This document shows, one piece after another, positions 50,699-58,137 of a DNA stretch of 64,000 nt (positions are counted from its first letter, which is position 1; the number at the start of each line of letters is the position of its first letter). A program made the translations under genes and the position numbers. The notes under the pieces are model-generated. The model saw only the letters and a program-made list of their open reading frames with translations. It had not been told where the DNA came from and did no database searches. Source of the stretch: Bradyrhizobium niftali (GTDB lineage: Bacteria > Pseudomonadota > Alphaproteobacteria > Rhizobiales > Xanthobacteraceae); assembly GCF_004571025.1 (NCBI RefSeq), contig NZ_SPQT01000018.1, forward strand, positions 62,001 to 126,000, given 5' to 3'.

Positions 50699-51032
50699 CC
50701 GTTCCGCCGGAGGCTGCCCAACTGACGCTCCGAAGGGCAGGCTTGCCCCCGTCGGCGGCTCAGTCAGCCGGCGGTTTGTGCCGTGGTCGGGACCGGCTTT
50801 CCGGAGGATCCGGGGTTGATGTTGGGCTACCCGGTCAGCATGGCATCGGTGCCACTTTGGACAGCGGACTGGTCGATGCGGCTGCATCGGTGGAAAAGCT
50901 CAAGAAGGACGTCCGTTTTGCCGTCCAAGGGTCGAAACGGTGGCTTCGTTATCGTGACGCCGGCGCGTGCGCCGCGCCGAGTTAGGCCGGACGCTGAGGT
51001 AGCGCGCATGCGAAACGGCGTGACGCCTTCGG

Positions 51033-51611
51033 CTATTCGAGGAGATCGAGGAATGAATCCTCTCCCTTCGCGGCCAGAACGTTCACGATGCGCTCGACCC
51101 GACTGCGCGTCTGCTCGAAGCCGCTCTTTTTGCCGGCGCTCAGTATCTTTCGCAGTTCGGCGGGCTGCACCATGAACGCGTACCGATTATAAGACTCACT
51201 TGTGGCGAGGGCTTCGATCACCTCGACGACGCGGTCGATCTTGTCGTCGCCAAGCTTCGCGAGGCCGCCTATGACGGTGTAGAGGTCGTTTGGCGCGTAG
51301 CCTCCGGCCAAGGCGTCGAGCAACTGTTCCATTAGCCAATCGCTATCGACGCCCCACAGAAACCAAGGGCCTATGGAGCCGACCTTGCGGGCGAAGCGGC
51401 TTCGGTCGTTGCTTGCCTTGGCCGCCGAAAGCCGATGTACCCAATACGCCCGGGCACGATCGCGAAAGCTGGAAGGCGCGGAGCTGGTATTCGCTCCGAT
51501 CGTCAGACCGACCAGGCGCATGACATCCTGCCGGGCGGAGGCGGGCGCTCGTTCTAGGAAGGTGTTCAGCAGTTCTTGTGGCAGCGAACCTCTTATGTGC
51601 AGCGTGATCAC
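51033..51611 (-). CDS. Hypothetical protein, probable C-terminal fragment
   Basis: A 192-residue frame without a convincing start (GTG at 51611, no ribosome site). It is helical with HEAT-like spacing: SLPQELLNTFLERAPASARQDVMRLVG, WLMEQLLDALAGGYAPNDLYTVIGGLAKLGDDKIDRVVEVIEALATSE, and a final VERIVNVLAAKGEDSFLDLLE. It looks like the end of a larger protein whose front was lost when DNA carrying an integrase fragment joined here. No family is recognised. Confidence 0.4.
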   Translation of the reverse strand: MITLHIRGSLPQELLNTFLERAPASARQDVMRLVGLTIGANTSSAPSSFRDRARAYWVHRLSAAKASNDRSRFARKVGSIGPWFLWGVDSDWLMEQLLDALAGGYAPNDLYTVIGGLAKLGDDKIDRVVEVIEALATSESYNRYAFMVQPAELRKILSAGKKSGFEQTRSRVERIVNVLAAKGEDSFLDLLE

Positions 51612-51618
51612 GTAGTCG

Positions 51619-51816
51619 GCTAGCCATTAGAACGGATGTTTGGTTGCTGCGCATCGCGATCGATATGTGCCGTAGATCGCGAGCGTAGCACTGGAGTGTC
51701 GAGGCCGATTTGCCGCCTGTGCGAAGGCTTGCGAGCCATTCGTTGCTCTCTGGCAGAAACGGAAGCTCCACTTTCGAAAAGCCACACGCATTTGTATCCA
51801 GAGGAAGGCTTCGCAA
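51619..51816 (-). pseudogene. Tyrosine recombinase N-terminal fragment
   Basis: About 66 residues read as the N-terminal SAM-like (core-binding) domain of a phage-type integrase: FLPESNEWLASLRTGGKSASTLQCYARDLRHISIAM. The catalytic domain with R-H-R-Y residues is absent; the DNA continues into an unrelated frame. The junction with the HEAT-like fragment lies near 51610-51620. Confidence 0.6.
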
Positions 51817-51827
51817 GACTGTCGGTC

Positions 51828-52397
51828 CTAATTTTCTCTAACGCTGTTCGACTTGGTGATCGGCAGGTTTTCAACGATCGGATTGCGACCGTCCACGAAG
51901 GCATCTAGGCGTCGATCGTATCGACGACATTCGATAGTGCCGATCTTGTCCGCAGCGAGGACCCGAACGAGGTGGACGTTTTCCGACCCAGCGTGTGTGG
52001 GCAGCGGTGTGCCTTGAGCATGCTCGGAGCACAGGGGTAGAAGACGTCCGACGCTGCTCGCGAAGAGGCGACCTTCAGCTCCGCAGGTTGCGCAGGTAAC
52101 GGCGGAACGCGCCTCTGCCCGGGCGATGACATCTTCAATGGAGCGCTCGATCCGCTTGGGAAGGATGGATTCAGTCTTCCAATAGATCCGCAAACGGCCG
52201 CACTTCTCCGAAAGTTCACGGAACTGTACCGGGTGGTCGTTTGCAACTTCAGAAACTCGCTCGACCACGGTAGCTACTAGCTCCTGCCACCCGTCGGGGC
52301 AAATCGGGTATGCCGGTGAAAAGGGAAGACCGCCGCAGATGCGGATGAAGAGGTGCGGATGCAGATCTATCAGGCGCTCTTGCCAAGTATTATCCAT
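51828..52397 (-). CDS. Hypothetical protein with CPDGW motif and zinc-ribbon-like segment
   Basis: A 189-residue protein. The first part (LHPHLFIRICGGLPFSPAYPICPDGWQELVATVVERVSEVANDHPVQFRELSEKCGRLRIYW) resembles hypothetical proteins, often in prophage and accessory regions, that have C-x-DGW followed by a long helix and an R-I-Y/W strand. The second part has CATCGAEGRLFASS and PLCSEHAQG, spaced as a C-x2-C...C-x2-H zinc site. It overlaps the upstream WSHR gene by 8 bp, so the pair is translationally coupled. Function unknown. Confidence 0.6.
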   Translation of the reverse strand: MDNTWQERLIDLHPHLFIRICGGLPFSPAYPICPDGWQELVATVVERVSEVANDHPVQFRELSEKCGRLRIYWKTESILPKRIERSIEDVIARAEARSAVTCATCGAEGRLFASSVGRLLPLCSEHAQGTPLPTHAGSENVHLVRVLAADKIGTIECRRYDRRLDAFVDGRNPIVENLPITKSNSVREN

Positions 52398-53091
52398 CGC
52401 GCGCTGGCCTTTCCGAACCTTTTAGCCATTCCAAGCGAGTAGGGGGCCGCCAGGGATTGGGGACCAAGCGGAGAGCAGAACTGGGGCCAAATTTCACCGA
52501 CAGGTCGGTCACGAGCATGCCCTGGCAAATCAAGGCGGAGATTTCCGGCCTGGGATCTCGCACCCCGATCATGTCGCCCAAGGATCGCGCGGTCAGACCC
52601 GGATGGGCCGTCAAAGCGCGAGTGATGGCCTTTTCGAGTGGCGTCGGCACGGGATGGTCTCGGTGACTCCAGATGAGCTTGCAATTACTTGCGCGTGGCT
52701 CCGCATCAATGTCGGCCCGATCGACTTCGACGAGCCGTATTCTATGATGCTGAAGCGTGAGTTGCACGAGGCCTTCGTGGTCGAGATCCCAATAACGGCG
52801 TTCGCTTAAAACGTCGAAGGCGACGCGACCGCTCGCTTCGGTGTTGACGCACAACATGTCTATCGGAACTTCGCGTTTGAGAAAGGGGAGCCCCCGGATG
52901 AAGTTGACGGCCGGGATTGCCGGGTCGAGCAACAGTTGGACGGCAAACTGGGAGAGCTTTTCGGATGTGCTTGTAAAATTCTCAAGCAGGTTTCGAATTT
53001 GGATTCGAGCAGAGCGGCGTCGGCGGAGTTCGCTCGGGAGCAGCGTCCGCAGAGCCCTGTTACCTCGGGCGTGATCGCGCCCAGTAGCCAT
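52390..53091 (-). CDS. WSHR-motif protein A, uncharacterised
   Basis: A 233-residue protein. The ATG at 53091 has AAGGAG seven bases upstream. The core FDVLSERRYWDLDHEGLVQL, followed by DAEPRASNCKLIWSHRDHPVP with W141, aligns with the paralogue at 55898-56554 (also W141). A C-terminal winged-helix-like part follows (AITRALTAHPGLTARSLGDMIG). A different frame upstream (MSEGATKWLLGAITPEVTGL with a CGRC knuckle, 53111 to about 52980) also looks protein-like, so an N-terminal frameshift is possible. The two-domain layout loosely recalls TnsA-like proteins, but no catalytic Asp/Glu-Lys set is evident. An AGATAGCT operator lies 70-93 bp upstream. Confidence 0.6.
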   Translation of the reverse strand: MATGRDHARGNRALRTLLPSELRRRRSARIQIRNLLENFTSTSEKLSQFAVQLLLDPAIPAVNFIRGLPFLKREVPIDMLCVNTEASGRVAFDVLSERRYWDLDHEGLVQLTLQHHRIRLVEVDRADIDAEPRASNCKLIWSHRDHPVPTPLEKAITRALTAHPGLTARSLGDMIGVRDPRPEISALICQGMLVTDLSVKFGPSSALRLVPNPWRPPTRLEWLKGSERPARDG

Positions 53092-53160
53092 TTGGTCGCT
53101 CCTTCCGACATACGTCCTCGCGTGTTGCCCAACTTAAGCACGGGTGAAATCGACGAGTCA

Positions 53161-53184
53161 AGATAGCTAGCTATCTAGCTATCT
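53161..53184. promoter_or_regulatory. AGATAGCT operator 1 (three half-sites)
   Basis: AGATAGCT-AGCTATCT is a perfect 16-bp palindrome (53161-53176), followed directly by another AGCTATCT (53177-53184). Stacked 8-bp half-sites with mixed orientation are typical of ribbon-helix-helix operators. It lies between WSHR gene A and the RHH gene. Confidence 0.8.
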
Positions 53185-53297
53185 AAGATGATTCCATTCC
53201 CGGTCACTATGAGGGCGAGGTTGTGGATGCCTCCTAGAAGCAAAGAATTCTGACTTTCCCCTTGCCGGCCAAGATGTTACGAACGATTCGAATGGCC

Positions 53298-53305
53298 AGC
53301 TATCT
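53298..53305. promoter_or_regulatory. AGCTATCT half-site in the RHH leader
   Basis: A single copy of the operator 8-mer lies 21 bp before the GTG start of the RHH gene, suggesting autoregulation. Confidence 0.5.
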
Positions 53306-53326
53306 GCAGCCGTCCGGGAGATCGGA

Positions 53327-53518
53327 GTGCGAAAGCCCAAGGAAAAGGTGTCCAGCGCTCGTAGGAGGGCGGACGGCCGGCGTCAGCTGCTTGTTTATCT
53401 GCAGCCCGACATCATCAGAGAGCTTAAGCGGGCCGCGATCACCGATGAACGACCTGCCTACGAATTGGTTGAGGAAGCGATCAGGGATTGGCTTTCGAAA
53501 GATAGGCGGAAGAAATAG
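53327..53518 (+). CDS. Ribbon-helix-helix (CopG/Arc-like) DNA-binding protein
   Basis: A 63-residue basic protein with GTG start and GGGAG seven bases upstream. After a basic arm (KPKEKVSSARRRADG) comes the strand RRQLLVYLQP and two helices DIIRELKRAAITDERPAYELVEEAIRDWLSKDRRKK, the ribbon-helix-helix fold, where the strand residues (Q, L, V, Y) would contact DNA. It is divergent from WSHR gene A, with three AGATAGCT half-sites between them and one in its own leader. It is the obvious candidate regulator of the island. An antitoxin role is possible, but no toxin gene follows it. Confidence 0.75.
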   Translation: MRKPKEKVSSARRRADGRRQLLVYLQPDIIRELKRAAITDERPAYELVEEAIRDWLSKDRRKK

Positions 53519-53597
53519 GCGATCACTCCTTATCACAGCTACTCGTTTGGCGCCGCAAGATGCTGGGTGCTAAGTCGGCCACACGTCGGTGCAGATA

Positions 53598-53846
53598 TCA
53601 CTGTAGCTTCCACCTCAACCGCATGGCCATCGCGATGGCTTGGATCACGAACAACAGCGGTTGCTCGGCGATGGCGCCTTCCGGCGGGGGATCGATCGTG
53701 AATTTCGTGAACTGGCCGTCCGCCCAGACATAGGCCTTCCCATCACGCGCAATCGAAATCGTGGCCATGTGAATGGACCCAATGGTGTTTCGTTCGTGAG
53801 CCGTCAGTTGGATCGAATATGGGTACTTCTTTTTGCTCATTGTCAT
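53598..53846 (-). CDS. Small hypothetical protein
   Basis: An 82-residue protein; the start is ATG 53846 or 53840 (MSKKKYPYSIQL). The sequence suggests a beta-rich fold: YPYSIQLTAHERNTIGSIHMATISIARDGKAYVWADGQFTKFTIDPPPEGA, ending with a hydrophobic helix LLFVIQAIAMAMRLRWKLQ. It has no recognised family. A hairpin (53847-53868) separates it from the island operon upstream, so it may be transcribed alone. Confidence 0.5.
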   Translation of the reverse strand: MTMSKKKYPYSIQLTAHERNTIGSIHMATISIARDGKAYVWADGQFTKFTIDPPPEGAIAEQPLLFVIQAIAMAMRLRWKLQ

Positions 53847-53868
53847 CGCCCCCGCTCGCTGAGGGGGC
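53847..53868 (-). terminator. Hairpin between island operon and 82-residue ORF
   Basis: CGCCCCC and GGGGGCG arms surround GCTCGCTGA. On the minus strand it follows the Cys-rich pseudogene and precedes the ATG at 53846, so it could end the operon or cover the ribosome site. Confidence 0.4.
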
Positions 53869-53973
53869 GCCGGAGTGTCAGCGACCCGCGGCATCGGTCA
53901 TGCGCTTTCGGAAGCCGGGTTCCTGCAGTTACCAATTCCCTCATGCATCGAAGCCTTCGACTAGCGCGTGTTC

Positions 53974-54226
53974 TCACCGCGGTTTCGGCAATTGCCAGAG
54001 CTCATACCTTGCTGGTGAACGCCGACTCTCGCGGTCTCCGCGCAAAGCGAAGCAGCGTTCGACCGCGCGATACAGGCAGGGCCCGCAGATGTTGATCTTG
54101 AGCCAGCCCAGCTCGGCGTCGAACACTGCGCTGAGCCAATGCCCCGAACACCGAAAGGCCAGACCACCGACCGGCAGATGGCTTCCGACGGACCCGTCCT
54201 CGAGCGCTCCCCCGCAGGTAAGCCAT
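53974..54226 (-). pseudogene. Small Cys-rich protein, frameshifted in a G5 run
   Basis: The ATG at 54226 follows the stop of the AAA+ gene by two bases (TGA-CC-ATG), so translation is coupled. After MAYL the frame is lost in a GGGGG run (54209-54213). The next frame reads GALEDGSVGSHLPVG, FRCSGHWLSAVFDAELG, INICGPCLYRAVERCFALR and stops at 53974. It has C/H pairs that could bind zinc (C..H and CGPC). Removing one G restores a protein of about 83 residues. It is either a recent pseudogene, a sequencing error or programmed slippage. Confidence 0.55.
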
Positions 54227-54228
54227 GG

Positions 54229-55797
54229 TCAATTCCTTACTGCGCGCACGTCGCGCTCGTGTAGGATCGCTTCCACGATGCGGCGGAGCCGACGCATCGA
54301 TCCGCCGTGCCAGTGCTGAGCGATCGCGGCGCACTCGAAACCGTCCAGTGGCGGAATCCAGCTCTGGTCGAGACCACGCTCTCTCGCGAGGTCGGCAACA
54401 ACGGCCGGCAAGAGTGCATGGAGATCGCAAGCAGCCGGCTTCTGAAACCTCACCACGCGGAATCTGTCACGGATCGGCGAGGGGAGCGGATCCAGGCTGT
54501 TGGCGGTGGCGACGTAGGAGACCTGCGACAGATCGAGCGTCGTCTGCAGTGCGGGATCGGGGTAGCGGGCATTGGTCTCAGGTTCGAGAAAGCTAAGTAG
54601 GCAATCCCACAACCGTCCATAGTCTGACCGCGTGCCGGCCTTCTCAATCTCGTCAATCAGCACAAGCGGATTTGCGATTCTGCCCTGCGCCATCGCCAGA
54701 AATGTATGACACGGTTCGGCAGAGTACCAGCGCCGATCGGTCCCGCCGAACACCGCGCCGTCGGCGCGCGAAGCGTCCTCTCGCCAGACGCTGACGCCCA
54801 GGGTCTCGCCCAGGCGCCGCGCAAACCGGCTCTTGCCTCCGCCAGGATCGCCGACCAGCAATAGTGGTCGCAAGCGGATCGTCACACGGCCCGAGAGTTC
54901 GGAAAGAGCGAAGTCGATCGCATTTACTGCGTAGGGAAATTCGAACACAAGAGCGTTGCGGACCTCGTTTAAGGGCGGCACCTCGACCAGCGGCAATGGC
55001 GTGTTGATGACGCTCTTTAGCGGACCCAAAATATCCTTGAGCTTGGGATTCTTCATCTCTTCGCTGGAGAGACGCGCGACTATGAGATGATTGTCAGGAA
55101 TGCTCTCCGGCGCAGCGGAGGCTGGCTCCTTGGGCACGGCCTGCTTTTCCTCGGCCTCCAGCTTTCTCCGGCGCTCTTCATCCTCCTTCGCCTCTCGCCA
55201 GACTGCCGCCTTGATCGCAGTGATGCGCTGCTCCGCGATACGGCTCCCCAGGGATGCTGCGTTCAATGCCGCAGAAGCTCCTTTCGGCAACAAGTCGGTG
55301 CAGGCCGGCAGCGCTGCCCAGCCGAAGGTAAAGCGCTCGAGATCGCAGCAAAGCTGTTGCTCCGCGTGTCGGGAGGTCACAAGAAAGGCGTGAACCAGCG
55401 CCTTGCCGACCCTGCGGTATTCATCAAAATGGACGGCGTCGCGCGGTGTCGGCAAGCACACCAGCCGGACGCAATCCGCAAGGCTCCTGAGATTCGGTTC
55501 GTTCTGAAGGGCGGCGCGCCGGTCGAGTTCGGCGGCAAGTGCCAAGCCGGCATCGCTCTCCTGGACAGCGGCCCAGACCGCGTTCTCGGGTAATTGCGGG
55601 CAAAGCTCGTTGATCTCGGCGATCAGCCGCTCTTCGATGTGACGGGCGTGATCGATGATCAGCATGGCATATCGCAGGACCCGTGGCAGGCCTTTGCGCC
55701 GTTCATTGTCTTCGCCCGAATCGGCAGCCGCGCCTGTTGAGACGGCATCTTCGGCCACGCCCGGTATATCGGACTCGTCATCTTCAGTCGCGCTCAT
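54229..55797 (-). CDS. Lon-like AAA+ ATPase without protease domain
   Basis: A 522-residue protein. The N-terminal 280 residues are helical and charged, with a coiled coil (REAKEDEERRRKLEAEEKQA). The AAA+ module (about 310-500) has Walker A LLLVGDPGGGKSRFARRL, a Walker B/sensor stretch NPLVLIDEIEKAGT, and SYVATANSLDPLPSPIRDRFRVVRF with sensor 1 Asn and arginine finger, closest to the Lon ATPase. There is no Lon Ser-Lys protease domain: the chain ends after the small helical lid. It is likely a remodelling ATPase working with neighbours. The gap to WSHR gene B upstream is 100 bp. Confidence 0.85.
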   Translation of the reverse strand: MSATEDDESDIPGVAEDAVSTGAAADSGEDNERRKGLPRVLRYAMLIIDHARHIEERLIAEINELCPQLPENAVWAAVQESDAGLALAAELDRRAALQNEPNLRSLADCVRLVCLPTPRDAVHFDEYRRVGKALVHAFLVTSRHAEQQLCCDLERFTFGWAALPACTDLLPKGASAALNAASLGSRIAEQRITAIKAAVWREAKEDEERRRKLEAEEKQAVPKEPASAAPESIPDNHLIVARLSSEEMKNPKLKDILGPLKSVINTPLPLVEVPPLNEVRNALVFEFPYAVNAIDFALSELSGRVTIRLRPLLLVGDPGGGKSRFARRLGETLGVSVWREDASRADGAVFGGTDRRWYSAEPCHTFLAMAQGRIANPLVLIDEIEKAGTRSDYGRLWDCLLSFLEPETNARYPDPALQTTLDLSQVSYVATANSLDPLPSPIRDRFRVVRFQKPAACDLHALLPAVVADLARERGLDQSWIPPLDGFECAAIAQHWHGGSMRRLRRIVEAILHERDVRAVRN

Positions 55798-55897
55798 GCG
55801 CCATTCCTTCCAATCCTTGTTGCGAATAGCCGACGGCGCGACCGCGTACCGAGCTGGACACTCGTCTCAACCGCAGTGGTGCCTAAGTTGGCAGCGG

Positions 55898-56554
55898 TCA
55901 TGGGATCTCACTTTGGGCGGAGTAGCTGACAATGGTGGTCGGTCCCAACGGCTGGGAAAGGAGATCAAGCTCGACAAGATTGGCGCAGGCGAGCGCCATC
56001 ACGGCCGGTGCTGGATCAACCTCACTCAGGATACTCTTAAGAAGCTCCCCCAGTGGCATTGGTCCCTCATCACGAAGCGCCAACAGGATGCGCAGGCGCA
56101 AGCCGACCGGGACGGGGGTGTTTCGATGGGACCAGACCAGCCGACCGTTGGTGAATCGCGGCTCCCGCCGCACCTCTTCGGCGGTCAATACCATCGACTT
56201 GAGCCCGAGGTCAGCCACTGCGATTTGCGCAAGCTGTTGCTCTTCAGAGGTGCGGATGCGTCTCGCTGGAACGACGTCGAGCAGGAAGCGACCATCGTCG
56301 CGTTGAAGGGCGATGGCGTCCGCAGATGGAACGTGAACGATTGAGCGCACGTGCGGATCGAGCGACGCTTGAATTAGCGCGTCGCGCAGCGCAGGATGTC
56401 GCGCCGGGATCGGGGAGGTTGCCTTAGCGGAAATGAACTGATCCAGGCGAACCGGAGCTACTTTTCTGTTGAACATGAATGGGTACTCCAAACCGGAGGG
56501 AAGAGACGAGGCGCGTCGCGTCGACCGGTTTGCGCGATCGTCGATGTTGGTCAT
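55898..56554 (-). CDS. WSHR-motif protein B, uncharacterised
   Basis: A 218-residue paralogue of the protein at 52390-53091. Shared landmarks are SLDPHVRSI (A: LLDPAIPAV), a RFLLDVVPARR strand (A: RVAFDVLSERR), EPRFTNGRLVWSHRNTPVP with W141 (A: EPRASNCKLIWSHRDHPVP) and a GPMPLGELL winged-helix-like tail. The N-terminal 55 residues (MFNRKVAPVRLDQF region) differ. It lies 12 bp after the phosphoesterase gene and upstream of the AAA+ ATPase. The two paralogues may form a heteromer or serve as a substrate-receptor pair for the ATPase; that is inference. Confidence 0.65.
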   Translation of the reverse strand: MTNIDDRANRSTRRASSLPSGLEYPFMFNRKVAPVRLDQFISAKATSPIPARHPALRDALIQASLDPHVRSIVHVPSADAIALQRDDGRFLLDVVPARRIRTSEEQQLAQIAVADLGLKSMVLTAEEVRREPRFTNGRLVWSHRNTPVPVGLRLRILLALRDEGPMPLGELLKSILSEVDPAPAVMALACANLVELDLLSQPLGPTTIVSYSAQSEIP

Positions 56555-56566
56555 GGCTGGCCTCCC

Positions 56567-57409
56567 TTAGATTTCGATGACGAAGTTCGGATCGAAGCGG
56601 GGGTTGTCCCAGGTGCGCTGCCGCGGAAGCCAAGGCCCGTAACCCTTTGCGTTTGACACCACGCGGGTCGCGCCGATCACGGTGTCCTCGGACTCATGGG
56701 TGTGTCCGTAGATCCAGAGATCCGCCGGCCGCAGCTGAGGTCTGCCGTTTGCGCCCGGCTCCGGCCACATCAGTGAGCCCAGGGCGCTGCGATATGCTGC
56801 GGTCAGGACCTCTTCATCGGACAGCCGCGCACCTGGATCGTACTGGCCCAGGCGGCGCGCTCGGCTCGGGATCGGTGCATGATGCGTGACGACCACTAGG
56901 GGCCCACCGCGCGGCTTGCGCATTTCGGCTTCAAGGAAGGCGCGAGCTTGGAGGTGCCGAGCCAGGGCGTGTCCCGGCCGGAAGCGATCATGATAGCGGT
57001 TGATCCTGATCTTGCGGAAGTCGTTCATCCGTTGGGCCGCGATCATCATTGCGCGATGCTGATCACCGAACAGATCGAAGTCCGTCCATAGCGTCGCACC
57101 GGCGAAGGTGACATTGCCGATTCGGAAGGAGTCGTGCTGCAGCACGTGGATGTTCGTGCCGGCTGCTGCTGCCTTGGCCTTCTCGACCGTGCGATCGATG
57201 TCGCAACCATAAGCCTCATGGTTGCCGACGACGTAGATGACAGGTCGATCCGGCACGCGTTCGCGCAGCCATTTCACCCCGCGCTCAGCGCGCGGAATGA
57301 GGTCGCCGGCGACCACCAGCACGTCGAACCGAGGGCGCGCGTCGCCGGATGGCAGGTCCCAGCCGCGGGTTAGCTCGACATGCAGATCTGACAGGATCCA
57401 CAACAACAC
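56567..57409 (-). CDS. Calcineurin-like metallophosphoesterase
   Basis: A 280-residue cytoplasmic phosphoesterase with all five metal motifs: WILSDLHVE (D-x-H), VVAGDLIPR (GD), YVVGNHEAYG (GNH-E), VVTHHAPIP (H) and WIYGHTHESED (GHxH). The start is GTG at 57409, three bases after the stop of the zinc-ribbon gene. The length and the VVGNHEAYG/GYGPW ending fit the group of single-domain bacterial phosphoesterases acting on nucleotides, phospho-diesters or proteins. It belongs to the RHH-operator island operon, so it probably acts in the module. Substrate unknown. Confidence 0.85.
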   Translation of the reverse strand: MLLWILSDLHVELTRGWDLPSGDARPRFDVLVVAGDLIPRAERGVKWLRERVPDRPVIYVVGNHEAYGCDIDRTVEKAKAAAAGTNIHVLQHDSFRIGNVTFAGATLWTDFDLFGDQHRAMMIAAQRMNDFRKIRINRYHDRFRPGHALARHLQARAFLEAEMRKPRGGPLVVVTHHAPIPSRARRLGQYDPGARLSDEEVLTAAYRSALGSLMWPEPGANGRPQLRPADLWIYGHTHESEDTVIGATRVVSNAKGYGPWLPRQRTWDNPRFDPNFVIEI

Positions 57410-57412
57410 CGT

Positions 57413-57616
57413 TCAATCCTCATCGGTTGGATGATCGTCCAGCGGCTTGGCCTGGCTCAGCGCCTGCACGATCCGGTCGATGAGCTCTTCGGGCATCTCG
57501 TCTATACCGAGTGCGAACTGCACGTCGGGCGAGCCGCAGCGCGGGCATTCGTGCCGCGTCGGATCGTAGGTGAACTCGCCTTCCTGGCCGCAGGCGCGGC
57601 ACCGAAATCTGGCCAT
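57413..57616 (-). CDS. Zinc-ribbon protein
   Basis: A 67-residue protein starting at ATG 57616 with GGAGG upstream. The first 30 residues are a zinc ribbon: MARFRCRACGQEGEFTYD with CRAC, and RHECPRCGSPDVQF with CPRC. An acidic helix EELIDRIVQALSQAKPLDDHP follows. It lies between a 61-residue ORF and the phosphoesterase with 2-3 bp gaps, so it is part of the operon. Such ribbons often mediate protein or nucleic acid contacts. Confidence 0.75.
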   Translation of the reverse strand: MARFRCRACGQEGEFTYDPTRHECPRCGSPDVQFALGIDEMPEELIDRIVQALSQAKPLDDHPTDED

Positions 57617-57618
57617 CT

Positions 57619-57804
57619 CTATTCCTCCGCCGGCGTCCACCAGAAGGCGTCCTGACGGACTGCCCGCTCGCGTGCGGCATCGATCCATACGATCGCTCCG
57701 GTGACGCATACGGTTCCGTCGCTCTTCCCGACCAGGCTCGTCGATGGTCCCGTGACCATCTCGATGCCCTTCAAGATCGCGGCCGGGCTGTACCTCGTAG
57801 CCAT
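57619..57804 (-). CDS. Small hypothetical protein (first gene of island operon)
   Basis: A 61-residue ORF: MATRYSPAAILKGIEMVTGP, then KSDGTVCVTGAIVWIDAARERAVRQDAFWWTPAEE. It ends two bases before the zinc-ribbon start. The start codon is uncertain, since no ribosome site is seen and the overlapping frame stays open to 57901. The AGATAGCT operator 2 lies 116 bp upstream of the ATG. No family is recognised. Confidence 0.45.
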   Translation of the reverse strand: MATRYSPAAILKGIEMVTGPSTSLVGKSDGTVCVTGAIVWIDAARERAVRQDAFWWTPAEE

Positions 57805-57919
57805 CCGGATAGCGGATTAGGTCGATGCCGGAGCCGCCCGCGCAATCGCACCAATCTCGACGCCGGAACGATACGCCATATTGAGAACAAATCAGGAACA
57901 TCTGGCGTTGTCAATAGCA

Positions 57920-57935
57920 AGATAGCTGGCTATCT
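57920..57935. promoter_or_regulatory. AGATAGCT operator 2
   Basis: AGATAGCT-GGCTATCT is a 16-bp palindrome with one mismatched pair, nearly identical to 53161-53176 and preceded by the same CA. It lies upstream of the minus-strand operon 57804 to 53974. Confidence 0.75.
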
Positions 57936-58137
57936 ACATGCATTCCGATTTCGCGAGCACTCCGAACTTCCACGACGCGGAGACCGGTGTGGAGCGCAGA
58001 GTGTGGACCGGCGTGGCTTTTGATCGCTGGCCGGCGCCCAACGTTGGCTCTGGCTCACTCTTGATGCATTCTCGCGTTTTGATTGCGGAGTATCAGCGCC
58101 ATGCAGCAAGTACTCCACCGCTCCCGTCTGGTGCGGC

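Noticed and set aside
53327..53518. Calling the RHH protein an antitoxin of a toxin-antitoxin pair
   Set aside because: No toxin-like ORF overlaps or follows it; the operator pattern points to a regulator of the island.
52390..56554. Assigning the WSHR proteins as TnsA nucleases or the island as a Tn7-like transposon
   Set aside because: No TnsB/C/D proteins, no transposon ends and no clear nuclease residues; the resemblance is only in domain order.
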